Positions 22,518 through 33,206 of a stretch of 64,000 nucleotides of DNA are shown one piece after another (the first letter of the stretch is position 1; every line of letters begins with the position of its first letter). The stretch is from Hypomyces perniciosus (taxonomy: Eukaryota > Ascomycota > Sordariomycetes > Hypocreales > Hypocreaceae): contig SPDT01000001.1 of assembly GCA_008477525.1 (NCBI GenBank), forward strand, positions 992,001-1,056,000, in the 5' to 3' direction. The translations under genes and the position numbers were made by a program. A model generated the notes under the pieces. It was not told the DNA's origin. It made no database searches and saw only the letters and a program-made list of their open reading frames with translations.

Positions 22518-23481
22518 TTAATTTAAAAGCAGTAATATAAAATCTTTAAATGTATAATAATTAAATATATTATTAAAAATAAGTTTCATTTATTAATAAA
22601 TAAAGTAAAAATATAAATAATATATTAAATATACTTTTTTAAATTAAACGGATATTTAAAATAAATAAAAATATTAAACCTTTCTAGTATATATATTAAT
22701 AGCTATAAATATTAATTAATATAAAGATTTTTATTAAAAGCTATAATTTATACTTTTAAATAAAGTTAAATAAATTTAGGCTTTTAAAACTTTTAAAAGT
22801 ATTACTAATATTATTTTAAACTTAAAGTAATATTTAAATAAATTATATTATATTATTATTTAACTGTAATTAATAAGGTTTAATTTATAAAAGTGTTTTT
22901 ATAATAATCTAGTATTTAATATAAATATACTATTTTATTATAATTTATATATTTAAAATTAAAGACATTATTAATGCTTTTATTTTATATATTTATATAT
23001 TATATAAAGCTTTCAAAATAATTATATAGAATTAAAATATTTAACTTATATTTAAACTTTAAAATTAATTATTTTTAATAATTTACAATTTATTTTCAAG
23101 AATTTAAAATTTATTTAATATATTATTTAATTTATTATTAAAATATTAATAGTTAAATTTAATAATTAAGTAAAAAAAATGTAATATTTTAAATAGTTTA
23201 TGTATTTCTATTAAAATAATTAAACAAATTAATAATTATTTATAAAGTTTATTTAAAATACTTAAACATTTAAAATAATAAAAAGTCTATTATCTTTTAT
23301 AAATTATAATTCTTATTTATATTAAAAGGTTAAGGCTTTACACCTTTATTCTTTAAATTTATATATTATTTAAATAAAAAGGTTTTATAAAGTAAATATT
23401 ATAATTAAATATTTTAAGTAAACTTTAAATTAATTAACAGCCTTTATAATATAATTAATTATTTAATATAAAGTTATATTT
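22518..23481. other. AT-rich RIP-decayed sequence, nothing identifiable
   Basis: Strongly AT-rich, with no open frame over 60 codons and no recognisable repeat end. Confidence 0.55.
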
Positions 23482-23783
23482 TGTTAGGAGTAACTAATAT
23501 ACTTATAACCACTAGCCCATGGATCCCGAGAGCTAGGCCCAATTAGGAAGGCTAGAAAATGGTCGGAAAACTAGTTGTATTAGGGAAAAAGGGGTATTAA
23601 TAGCTGGAATCGCAGCCAAGATAGCTTTTTTCCTTTCTTTCTCTTTATCCAGCACCAGGTTAGCTATTACTGCAAATAATTATTACTTGAGTGGCTAATA
23701 GCTTCGTGGCTTTTATATCAGTCTTAGGGGCTATCTTTTGTTAGTTTTTGTATGTGTTTGCGCGTGTTATTTCCTCCTGGACA
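23482..23783 (+). repeat. variant LTR of family L2 with replaced centre (302 bp)
   Basis: The left 25 bp (TGTTAGGAGTAACTAATATAC) match the L2 start TGTCGGGGGTAACTGATATAC. The right 45 bp (TGTATGTGTTTGCGCGTG...CCTGGACA) match the L2 end. The centre is unrelated to L2 and not AT-shifted (ATGGATCCCGAGAGC). Either a diverged LTR subfamily sharing only its termini or a recombinant. Confidence 0.6.
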
Positions 23784-24516
23784 AAATAGTTAATATATAA
23801 AATAGAGATTTATATTAATTTATAATTAATAAAAAGGTATAGTTAAAAATTAAATAGTTTAAAATAAACTACTTAATAAAAAGAAATATAAATAAATTTA
23901 TATAAAATCTTTAATATATATCGTTAAGTTTATTAATTTAAACTCTTTAATAATTTATATATTTTGCATATATTCTATAATTCTCTTTTTAAATTATTAG
24001 TAGTTAATAAAATAAATTAATATATATATCTATTAAAATAAAGTATTATTAATAAATGAAATAATAAAAATATATAAAAATAAATCTTTAAAAGAGATAA
24101 TAAAATAAACAAAATACTGGAAAAGTGAAAGTTTAATAAAACCTTTAACTACTATAATAAAAATAGCCTATATTCTTATATAGCTTAAAAATCCTATATT
24201 TTAAGTTAATAACCAATAAAGGATTTAAAAGAATAAAATACTACTTTTTTAAAATATTATATAAAGGACCCTTATAAACTTTACCTGCCTATTTAATTTA
24301 AGAAAATAAAAATAATAAAAATAATTAATTAACTAAATCTATAATAAAATAGCTGCTTATAATAAAGTTAATATAATAAAAGAATCAAAATATATATAGG
24401 TTTAAAATAGCTAATTAAAGGTAAATAAAGTTTAAAAGGTATTATAGCACTAAACCTGCCTACTAATAACTTATTAGTATTATATATATCTTTATATAAG
24501 AACCTAATCCTATACC
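23784..24516. other. AT-rich RIP-decayed sequence
   Basis: No gene or repeat end recognised. The last bases ATACC (24512-24516) are the left target duplication of the TRIM. Confidence 0.55.
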
Positions 24517-24936
24517 TATCAGACTATAAATCTAGTAAAAGTGAAGCTCCACACAATCTGCGTAGATAAGTGACCTTATATGCTATATGACACACCCCCT
24601 AGGTGCGATAGTCCAGATAGAGCGCCTGTATTGCCTGTAATCCTATATAAAGGGCAGGGCGCAGAGGACTTTTCTGCTAACCTTGACTGTGGCTGCGGTG
24701 CCTAGATCTGGTTAAACTAGGACTTTCTTCGGCTTTATTTTAATTCCCCCGAATAAATAGTAGGAACCCTAGCGTATTTTAATTCCTCCAGGACAGAATC
24801 GAACTTGCAACCTGGAGCTATGTCGGATAATTTCGCGCGAAACGATACTGGGCTCATAACTGTCAGACCACAAATCCAGTAAAAGTGAAGCTCTATATAA
24901 TCTGCGTGGATAAGTGACCTTATATGCTATGTGACA
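24517..24936 (-). mobile_element. TRIM: 420-bp miniature LTR retroelement with 76-bp LTRs
   Basis: Two direct repeats of exactly 76 bp (24517-24592 and 24861-24936), with TGTCA/TGACA ends (left end decayed to TATCA), bound a 268-bp non-coding centre. A perfect 5-bp duplication ATACC flanks them (24512-24516, 24937-24941). On the minus strand a purine tract TAGGGGGTG (24593-24601) abuts the downstream LTR and a primer site abuts the upstream LTR, so all cis signals for reverse transcription are present and correctly placed. There is no coding capacity: it must have moved with proteins from an autonomous element, by its primer a copia-type one. The centre keeps high GC, so RIP has hardly affected it, in keeping with its small size. 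Confidence 0.92.
24848..24860 (-). other. primer-binding site of the TRIM, undecayed half-tRNA(iMet) type
   Basis: The minus strand reads GTTATGAGCCCAG immediately after the LTR end. It is an exact complement of CTGGGCTCATAAC, the anticodon arm of eukaryotic initiator tRNA-Met ending 3' of the CAU anticodon. Confidence 0.85.
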
Positions 24937-25336
24937 ATACCTTTAAACTATATTCTTATAGCTTTTTGCTTTATTTAAGGTATAATAAAAATATTACTTT
25001 AACCTACTATTCTATATACTATAATAATTTATACTTTCTTATAATAACTGCACTATTACCTTTAGTCTTTAACCTTGCCTAAAAAGATTAACAAAATCGC
25101 TAATAGCCTAGTCGCAATACTATAAAGAGCCCTATATTTTACAGAAAATTCACTAATCTTTAACTATAGCGAGACTTTAAGCCTAAAAGCCTATATCCCT
25201 ATAATAAAGAATATATTTTAGTTTAGCTCTTTAGCCTATATTTAATTCCTTAGCCTATATTTAATTTAAAAATATTAAAGCAAGAATAAACAGTATAGAA
25301 AAAGACTTTAATTAAAAAGTAAAATTTATTAATTAC
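24937..25336. other. AT-rich sequence between TRIM and L1 LTR
   Basis: Moderately decayed, no open frame and no recognised motif. A short tandem repeat, TAGCCTATATTTAATT, occurs twice at about 25228-25262. Confidence 0.5.
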
Positions 25337-25581
25337 TGTAAAGAGACTGGAAGCTCCGGAGCTCTTATAATATTATATAGGCCGGAATGTATATATAAAA
25401 GCAACTATAATCCCTAAAGATATAGAACTTTAAAGACTAGTAAACTACTACTACTACTATACCTAACTATTAGTTTCTAGCTTATTACCCGCTTATTAGC
25501 ATTTATTTCTCTTTTAAATAATTGCTTTTTAACCTCCTTTACTTTTCCTTAAAGTTATAGCCCCTCGCCTAATCTATCTGC
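25337..25581 (+). repeat. L1 LTR interrupted by an L2 LTR
   Basis: Starts TGTAAAGAGACTGG and follows the 262-bp L1 consensus up to GCCTAATCTATCTGC, position 245, where the L2 LTR begins. The remaining 17 bp of L1 are not clearly present on the other side. Confidence 0.7.
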
Positions 25582-25583
25582 TT

Positions 25584-25984
25584 TGTCGAGGGGGAATTGG
25601 CACTCTAAAACACATATACAACACATATACACACCTACGTATAACGACTAGTATTAAGCGCGGGAACCGCGCTCCTAACAGAACTATAAAGCGTCGATTA
25701 AGTAATATAGGGACTAAAAGATACTGCAGATCATTTAATTATAATGCCAGCAGCCAAAAGCAACTAACAGTTACCTCTATACGCCTTAGCAGCTATATTC
25801 TTACAGGTAGGGTTATATATTAAAGGGGGAAGAAGGTTTTTCTTTATTAAACTAGGTTTATCTATATATCTTTATACTCCTATGCTTTCTTAATCTAGTA
25901 GCTGCTTAAATAAGCAGCTAACCTTTCTTAGGTAAGCTAAAAGGAAAAATGCGGGTGCGTTAGGCATATTAGTTACCCCTGACA
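25584..25984 (-). repeat. solo LTR, family L2 (401 bp)
   Basis: On the plus strand it runs TGTCGAGGGGGAATT...TTACCCCTGACA, so it reads as the minus orientation of L2. It contains the palindrome GAGCGCGGGAACCGCGCTC shared by all L2 copies. Outside TTTGTCG...GACAAA the flanks are CTGC and CTAT, which would be one 4-bp duplication if two RIP-type changes are allowed. Confidence 0.8.
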
Positions 25985-25987
25985 AAC

Positions 25988-28900
25988 TATTCTTTAAGGG
26001 ACTGTTTTAGGCTGTAAAGAGCTTTCTATAATTAAATAACCTAATTTATATTAGGGTTATAACCTAGCTTTTTAAAAATAGATTTAATTTTAAAGGAAGC
26101 TTGACTGGTATAGTCTTTAAATCCTTTAGGGAAGTTAAAGAAGATAGTTTTTTTAAGTATCCTATTAAAGAATATACTAATAAAGTCGATTTATTCGATT
26201 TCCTAGTTATAGATAGTAGCTAAGGCTAATAGAGGCTGCTAGGTAGAAGGAATAGCTGTTAAGGCGAATATTTAGTTAAAACCTATTCCTTTTAGTTGTT
26301 GGAAGCCTTTAGTAACTAGCCTAGCTTTAAATTTTATTATTTTATTATTTTAGTCTTTTTTAATCTTTAAAACTAATTAACTAGTAATAAGATTCCTGCT
26401 TTTAGGAATACTATTACGTTTAATAAAAGTAAAGGTATATTATTCGATTAACTAGTTAAATTCGCTATAAATTGCTTTTAGCTATTTAGTTTGATTAAGA
26501 CTATAAAGTACTTGTTTAAGTGTTAAGGGTCTTATACTATAGTCGCTGGAAAGGCTAGCTTTTTAATACTGTTATAAAGAAAATAGGATATATTTATATT
26601 TATAAGATCCTCTATAACTATAGAGTTTTATATAAGTAATATAGGAATAGGGGGAATAGCAGTAGGTACTCCCTTTAGAATAGGGTTAGGAAGTAAGGGA
26701 TTAATATCTTAAAAGCTAGGAATTATTTAATTTAATGAATCTAGCTTTATTTCTCCCTTTAATTCCTTATTATCCTAACTTATAGTAGGTTTTAGGATTT
26801 AAAGTTTAGGAATCTTATCTTTATATAGCTTTATAGTTAATAATTTAAAGACTGTATATCTAGATAGAATATAAAGAAGATAAATATTACTATTTCAGAC
26901 TGTTAATAGTCTCCTAGTTTTAGTTTTAAGGGCTAATTTATAGCCTTTAGCCCTTTATTCTTGCGGAATAAAAGCCAATAATCCTATATCTTTATAGATT
27001 GGGCTTATAATCTTTATTAAAGTCTAGGTTTTTATATAATTTTTAATAAAGGGTAAAGTCCCTATTAGTAATAGCTGTATAGTTAATTAATTTAAAAACT
27101 GCAGTAATAATGAAATTTTAGAGATATAGTAGTAAGTTAACTGCTATAATAATAGCCTGAAGCCTATTTAATAAAACTTTAATAAAGCGTTTTATTAGAC
27201 TATTTTATTTATAAATGTAAAGGCTACTATAGGAATATATAATTCCTAAAGAAAAGAACTAAATCTAAAGTTTTTAATTAATTTCCTTTTTACTATTATA
27301 ATAGAATTCTTTAAAATATTGGTTATATTAGGTTTTAAGGCTATTTGTAAAGTTTTATATAGTAGCTGGAAGGTTAGGTTTACTATAATCTTTTAAAAGG
27401 AATAGCTACCTATATCTTGATTTTCTATTAATAATTAAAAGATTAATAGGGGCTTTATTATAAGGTACTGGCTTTATAGAGAAAGTATTAACTTTTAAAT
27501 GATTTAAAGAGGTTAGTAGATTAAGAATTACCTTTAAATTAAGCCTTTTAATAGCTTTTTTTTATTATATGCTAGGTAATAGAATTCAGTCTCTTTAATA
27601 GAATTAAAGTTAAGAATTCTAGTAGTTATTTTAATAGTTTTCTTTAATAGACTTAAACTAATATAACCTAGTCTTTTATATAATAAAAGGGCTAGCTTTA
27701 GCAGTTTATAGCTAGGATTAGTAATAGTCTTTCCCTTTAGTTTAAACAGTTTAATAATTTCTAGATCTTTAATAATAGAGGATTCTTTAAATATATAGGG
27801 CCTTTCCTTTATAAAGGTTTTTTCTATAGGCTTATTCCTTTTTATTTCTTTAGGTAGTAGGGGTATATAAGGCCCTTTTTCCTTTATTTAGCCTAGGTTT
27901 TAAGGAGTTTAAAGAAATCCTTTCTTTTAAGATTATTTTTCTTTATAAGACTAAAACTAGATTTAATTAATTATTTTTTCTAAAGCTATTGCTTTTAAAA
28001 TAGTAATATATTCTTAAGCCTTTTCTTTATTAATAATAGGAATTTAATCCTATATAAAGTTATAAGCTCTATAGCTATTTATATAGCTGTATAGTATAGT
28101 ATATCCTTTAATTATAAGGAAAAAACTATATTTTAGGGGATTTAATAGCCCTATTAACTGTATAGTTTTTATAAAAAGAATATTATATTATATATATCCT
28201 GTAGCTTAATAATACCTTAAGCTATTTATAAGGTGTATATTTAGCTGTAGGCAATAAAGGGTATTTAATAATTTTATTTGTTTATAATTATTATCTTTAT
28301 TAAAGATATTAAAAGTAGCTATATTTATTCCTTTATATGTAATAGGGCCCCTGCTAATATAAATAATACTTACATCCTTTTTATTAAATTTATAGTCTAT
28401 ATACTATTTCCTAGAATTAACTATATAAACTATAGATTTAGTATTATATAATAAATTATCTTGAATAGGATGTTTAAGGGGTTTAGGTTTTTTAAAAGAT
28501 TTAGAAGGTTTAAAAAGCTTTTTGCTTTTTTTAGTATTTAAAGTATATAGAAAATCTTAATTATTATCTAAACTATTAATAGATTTAATAGATGATTTTT
28601 TTAATAGCTCTTTTAAGCTATACTCTTTAATAGCTAAATAATATATACTAGTAAAAGCAGTATCCTTTATAGTTTACTTTTAGTTTTAATTCTTCTAATT
28701 CTTTTAATTTCTTTAATTCTTTTAATTTCCTTTCCTTTTATTAAAATTAAATGCTGGCTTTTAATCTTTAAAGGATTTAAAAGGGCTTAAGGCTTTATTA
28801 ACTTTATATACAGTTAAAGATAGATTCTTAGTCTTTTTTAATATATCTGCTGTAAGGAACTAAATATTAAAACCTTTAATTAATTGCCTAATAGCTTTAC

Positions 28901-29950
28901 TAGATTTAATAGCTTTTTTCAATTTTTTTAGCCTATTAAAGATAAATCTTTTTTAAAGAATTTAAATATTAAGTTACTTTATTTAATATATTAATATTAA
29001 CTGTTAAAATAGTTAGCTTAGCTACGAAGCTATTAAAAGTAGTATTAAATTTAATTAAAGATCTTTTATAATTATTATAATTTAATGAATAAAATTCCTT
29101 GTAAAAGGAATTTTTCTGTAAAGTATGAAAGTAACTGTATTATCTTTTTAATATTAAAAATACTTTTTTAAGCTTTAAATTTAAATAATAGATATAGTGG
29201 GAATAGCTATTAAATTATCTTTAATTAATATAAATAATAAGGCCTATTTTAAATTAAATACAAAATCAGCAATTATAAGATTTTCTATAAAAGTATAATA
29301 ATCTATAGCCTTTAATATAATATTTAAAGACTATTTCTATTAATTAAAATTATTAGGATTCACTAGTTTATAGCTTTTTAGAAAGCTATAGATTTTTTTA
29401 ATGCCTTTTTAATAAAATTACTATTTAAAATAGAAATAATAGTTTAGGGTTAAAAAATAAATAAAAATAAAACCTAGATTAATATAGGAATAAAAGTAGG
29501 AGCTTATATTGGCATTAAAGTAAAGGCTATAGGATTAACTTATATTAGACTAATAGTTTATTATTAAAGCTTTAATATAATAGCAGCTAGGCTAGCTAGA
29601 GTATTAGATAATTAAGTTATAGTATTATTCTAACCCTTTAACTGTACTTTAACTGTTTTAGTAAAAGCCTTTTATACTTAAAGCTTTTATTTTATATTCT
29701 GCATTTAAATAAATAAATCCTTTTACTGCTAGGGAAAGCTATTATTTAAAATTAAGGAAATCGGGCTGTTAAAAGCCTTAATAGGTTAACTTATACTATT
29801 AGCGTTAAACCCATATCTTATTAAAATAGGGAATATACTATATAGTATATAGAAATAGTAATATAAATAGTATTATTATAACTATAATAGTATTTATAGT
29901 AACAGCCTAAGAATAGCTTTTAGTAGCTAAATTCCTAAAAATGCTAATAT
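25988..29950 (-). pseudogene. copia gag-pol remnant, broken inside RT
   Basis: Taking TAA/TAG as former Gln, the minus strand shows copia order. A basic Lys/Asn/Gln-rich gag end lies near 28680-28760. The protease region near 28250-28460 includes RGPITYKGINI and LLNTLYCLQLNIHLINSLRYY (18-20 residues at a time). The integrase leader near 27640-27700 has LLYKRLGYISLSLLKKT, matching the copia H-x-R-L-G-H region. RT near 26100-26400 reads FKARLVTKGFQQLKGIGF, corresponding to the K-A-R-L-V-A-K-G-F motif, and then KALYSLKQSLKE at 26000, after which the sequence stops. No frame is open. Confidence 0.8.
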
Positions 29951-30059
29951 AAGTATCAAGATAAGTATTATAAAACCTGCTATAAGTGCTGTAATAGCGT
30001 TAAGGGAAGTGCTGTAATTACTAGAAAAATCTACTAATAGAGACCTAAGGAAAACTCTC

Positions 30060-30073
30060 CCGGGCTTATAACC
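30060..30073 (-). other. primer-binding site of the copia element, half-tRNA(iMet) type
   Basis: The minus strand reads GGTTATAAGCCCGG directly after the LTR. It differs from the initiator-Met anticodon-arm complement GGTTATGAGCCCAG by one RIP-type transition and one A/G change. Confidence 0.7.
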
Positions 30074-30654
30074 TGTTAAAATAATAAAGTTATACTACAC
30101 TTTATTTATTTATAGCTTTTAGGAAGCTGTATATGACGCAGTAATAAAGAAATGACTAAGAGTTTAGTTAGGTTAATAATAGGTAAACAATTAAATTATA
30201 ACTAAACTAATAGCTAAAAAGCTGTAGAATATCTAGTGTATGTGCGGCTATTTATAGAAGTGATTGTAGAATAATGCTTTGTCTTCTATAATAGTCCTTT
30301 AACCTAATAATAGGTGTATAGCGGCAGAATTGGGTTCGTGGCTATATTCCTATTTTCCGCAAAATTTATTTATATAGGAAATTGGCCAAATCGACTCACG
30401 GCTATATAAACAGGAAACCATTTTAGTCAGATTTTTCACAATAGGCATTATGCCTATTATATTGAGTCTAGGGTAGGCGGGGTAGCTGGTCCTAGCTTAA
30501 TTGTTATCGTTGAAGATAACAGAAATTCCTGACTTACACTGAAGTTCCTCCGGAAACTCGGTCCTAGCGTTGGGCATAATTCCAGATCTAGCCAAAATAG
30601 GAAGGTTACCCAGATACACTGAAATCTTTACTTTTTAGCCCTCCTTTTTTAACA
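30074..30654 (-). repeat. 5' LTR of copia element, 581 bp, decayed
   Basis: On the plus strand it reads TGTTAAAATAATAAAG...CCTTTTTTAACA with TG/CA ends and an 8-bp terminal inverted repeat. It is an inverse copy of 30877-31457, of identical length, but much more decayed (for example TAGGCATTATGCC where the partner keeps TAGCCATTGTGGCC). Confidence 0.88.
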
Positions 30655-30876
30655 GAAAGTTATATTAAAGTTATAGTTTCAGCTTTAAAAGTAATTAAAA
30701 ATAATATAATATAATTATTTAAATTTTAATATTTAGTATTATAAAATTAAATTATTATTATGATTATAAACGTTTAAAATAATATAAATGTAAACTTAAT
30801 GATAAGAATAATTAATAAATGTTACTTTTGAATTAAAGTATTTTTTTATATTTTTTGATTTTTATTGTAATATTTT
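30655..30876. other. AT-rich spacer between two inverted copia LTRs
   Basis: 222 bp, almost only A and T, no coding potential. Confidence 0.6.
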
Positions 30877-31457
30877 TGTTAAAAAGGAGGGCTAAAAAGT
30901 AAGGATTTTAGTGTATTTGGGTAACCTTCCTATTCTGGCTAGACCCGGAATTAGGCCCGACGCTAGGACCGAGTTCCGGAGGAACTTCGGTGTAAGTCAG
31001 GAAATTTCTGTTATCTTCAACGATAACAATTGAGCTAGGACCAGCTACCCCGCCTACCCTAGACTCAATACAATGGCCACAATGGCTATTGTGAAAAATC
31101 TGACCAAAATGGTTTCCTGTTTGTATGGCCGTGAGTCGATTTGGCCGATTTCCCATACAAATGAATTTTGCGGAAAATAGGAACAGGGCCACGAACCCAA
31201 TTCTGCCGCCGCATTCCTATTATCTAGTCGGAGGACTATTGTAGAAGACAAAGCTATTGTTCATACAATTCACTTCTACACTAGCCGCATATACACTAGA
31301 TATTCTATAGCTTCTAGCTATTAGATCGTTTACAATTCAATTGTTTATCCATTGTTGACCTAACTAGACTCTCAGTCGTTTCCTCATTGCTGCGTTGGGT
31401 GCACCTTCCTAGAAGCTGCACTTAAATGAGGTTCAGTATAACCTTGTTATTTTAACA
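30877..31457 (+). repeat. copia LTR in opposite orientation, 581 bp, well preserved
   Basis: Runs TGTTAAAAAGGAGGG...CCTTGTTATTTTAACA. Composition is near balanced, in contrast to its decayed partner. Flanks ATTTT and ATTTA resemble a duplication with one mismatch, so it may be a solo LTR. Open frames at 30908-31251 (minus) lie entirely inside the LTR and are incidental. Confidence 0.85.
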
Positions 31458-31615
31458 ATTTAATCTACTAAACTATTAATTTTAGCTTTATAAAAGTAGT
31501 ATCTTTTACGCTATATATTATAAAAATAACTTTAGCAGCTTAAAGGTAAAGGTAAAGTGTATAAAGAGAGATATAATATTAAAGTAAAAGTTTCTAGTAA
31601 CTTTAATAGTTATTA
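31458..31615. other. moderately AT-rich spacer
   Basis: No gene. AAAGGTAAAGGTAAAG at about 31540-31556 is a short tandem repeat. Confidence 0.4.
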
Positions 31616-31907
31616 CCTAAGCTTATAACTATAGCAAAGCGCAGTATAGCTATATAAAGTATAAAAAGATAGGAAATAAAGCTTAATTCTATAAAAGAGA
31701 ATATACTATAATAGCCTCGCTATATATATATATAGTTAATATAAAGAAGAAGCTGTATATAAGCGCTTTATAAACGCCTGTATAGTCTAATATATTACTT
31801 ATACGATATATATATTAGCTTATATCTGCTGATAAAGCAGATAAAAGCTCCCTAGCGCCAGCCCTAGCGCTAATAAGCAGTAGGGCCCCGGCCTACTTAA
31901 CCCAATA
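31616..31907 (-). repeat. L3 LTR (278 bp, 31630-31907) with half-tRNA(iMet) primer site (31616-31629)
   Basis: The LTR starts TATAGCAAAGCGCAG (decayed TGTGGCGGAGCGCGG) and ends CTACTTAACCCAATA. Directly outside its left end the minus strand reads GTTATAAGCTTAGG, the initiator-Met anticodon-arm complement with three RIP-type transitions. The LTR is therefore a 5' LTR of a minus-strand copia-type element whose interior lay to the left; that interior is gone or unrecognisable. Near the right end GCGCCAGCCCTAGCGC can fold back on itself. Confidence 0.7.
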
Positions 31908-32519
31908 AAGGTTATTTTATTAAAATTATTAAAAGTACTTTAATAAACATTATTTTATTTTTAATATATAAATTTCCTATTAAAATTATTAATAAACCTT
32001 TAATAGATTATTACTTTTAATATATAAATTTTCTACTCAAAATCTTTTTTTTAAGTTTAAGGAGTAACTTTTATAACTTTAATTAAACTATAATCTTTTA
32101 ATTAAACCTTTAAAGAAAGGCCTAATTAAAGAGCTATATTTAATAATATTAATTTAGTTCGTAAAATTAATAAACAGATATATATTAAGGAACCTATAAT
32201 TTAATATAAAGTAAAATAAAATATATAGTAGTTTATTCCTATAATAAAATGAATGGGAAAAAATAAATAAAGGAAAAGAAAAGAAATATATAACGGAATT
32301 TAATAAAATTCTAGTACTTTAACTTAATAATATAAATAAATGAACTATATAAGCAGGTTTTAATATATATCCATAGTTATTTTATTAAAATAACTAAATA
32401 TATAATAGACTTATATTTCTTTATTAAGTTATTTAAAAAATATTAACTATTTATTTAAACAATTAGTATATTAAAAAAGTAATAAAGTATAAAAATATAT
32501 AAATAGATTTAATTTAGTA
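31908..32519. other. AT-rich RIP-decayed sequence
   Basis: Nothing identifiable. It may include the decayed first part of the L2 LTR that becomes recognisable at 32520. Confidence 0.5.
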
Positions 32520-32761
32520 TATAATAACCTTTTTCCCTTTTTAATATATAACTGTATTTATAGCTTTTAAAGTTATTAAAGTATATAAAAGTAACTATTA
32601 ATTGCTTTTAGCTACTAATATTATAATTAAACAATCTGCAATATGTATTAGGCCTTTATATTATTTAATTATTGCTTTATAGTTCTATTAAGAGCGCAGT
32701 GCCCGCGCTTTATTCTAGTTGTTATATATATACATTTAGGCGTATAGTTTCCCCTTTAATA
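32520..32761 (+). repeat. decayed L2 LTR, 3' part
   Basis: Follows the last 240 bp of L2 (AAAGTAACTATTAATTGCTTTTAGC, a decayed GGTAACTGTTGGTTGCTTTTGGC), including the degenerate palindrome GAGCGCAGTGCCCGCGC and the end TTTCCCCTTTAATA. Upstream limit uncertain. Confidence 0.65.
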
Positions 32762-33206
32762 AAATATATATAATATAAAGTATATATATATTGGTTTTAT
32801 TATTATTATTTATATACTTTACCTTAATAAAATACTCTATCTTAACTCGTAACCTTACATAGATAATGTATAAGCTAATAATATCTTACTAGTTACACTA
32901 TTTATTTGTAATACATGAGAGGCAATGGTCTATTAATTGCTGCCATGAAAATCGCCAGAGGCCTTGTTGCGGGTACCTCACGTGATTCAACATCGGTCAA
33001 GCGCCTTCATCCATCTATCGCCGACCGGCTATCCATTCTCCCTCCCAGAGTACCAGAAGCAAGCATTTTCCTCTTTGCGTAATATGTATGATGATCGCAG
33101 CAAGAAGCTCCGAATTGCCAAGACCAATGCACACCCCCTTGGATCCGATGCAGCATTGTGGATCTGTGGCACATCTTGCCATTGATCCCTTGCTACAACG
33201 CCCAAC

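Larger units (their letters stand above)
25987..30654 (-). mobile_element. Ty1/copia element, 3' part missing, RIP-killed
   Basis: On the minus strand the order is 581-bp LTR (30074-30654), primer site (30060-30073), gag, protease, integrase and RT. The sequence ends within RT at 25987, where an L2 LTR and an L1 LTR now lie, so the RNase H part and the 3' LTR are lost. A second copy of the same LTR lies opposite, at 30877-31457. Confidence 0.85.

Noticed and set aside
24760..24860. tRNA-like stretch: minus strand GTTCGATTC (B-box-like) downstream of GAGCCCAGTATCG (A-box-like) inside the TRIM
   Set aside because: No cloverleaf can be folded: the T stem does not pair and acceptor strands are missing. 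The A-box-like part is explained as the primer-binding site. A SINE head is possible but unsupported.
30908..31251. Two overlapping minus-strand open frames of 94 and 65 codons
   Set aside because: Both lie wholly inside the preserved copia LTR; LTRs of this type are non-coding.
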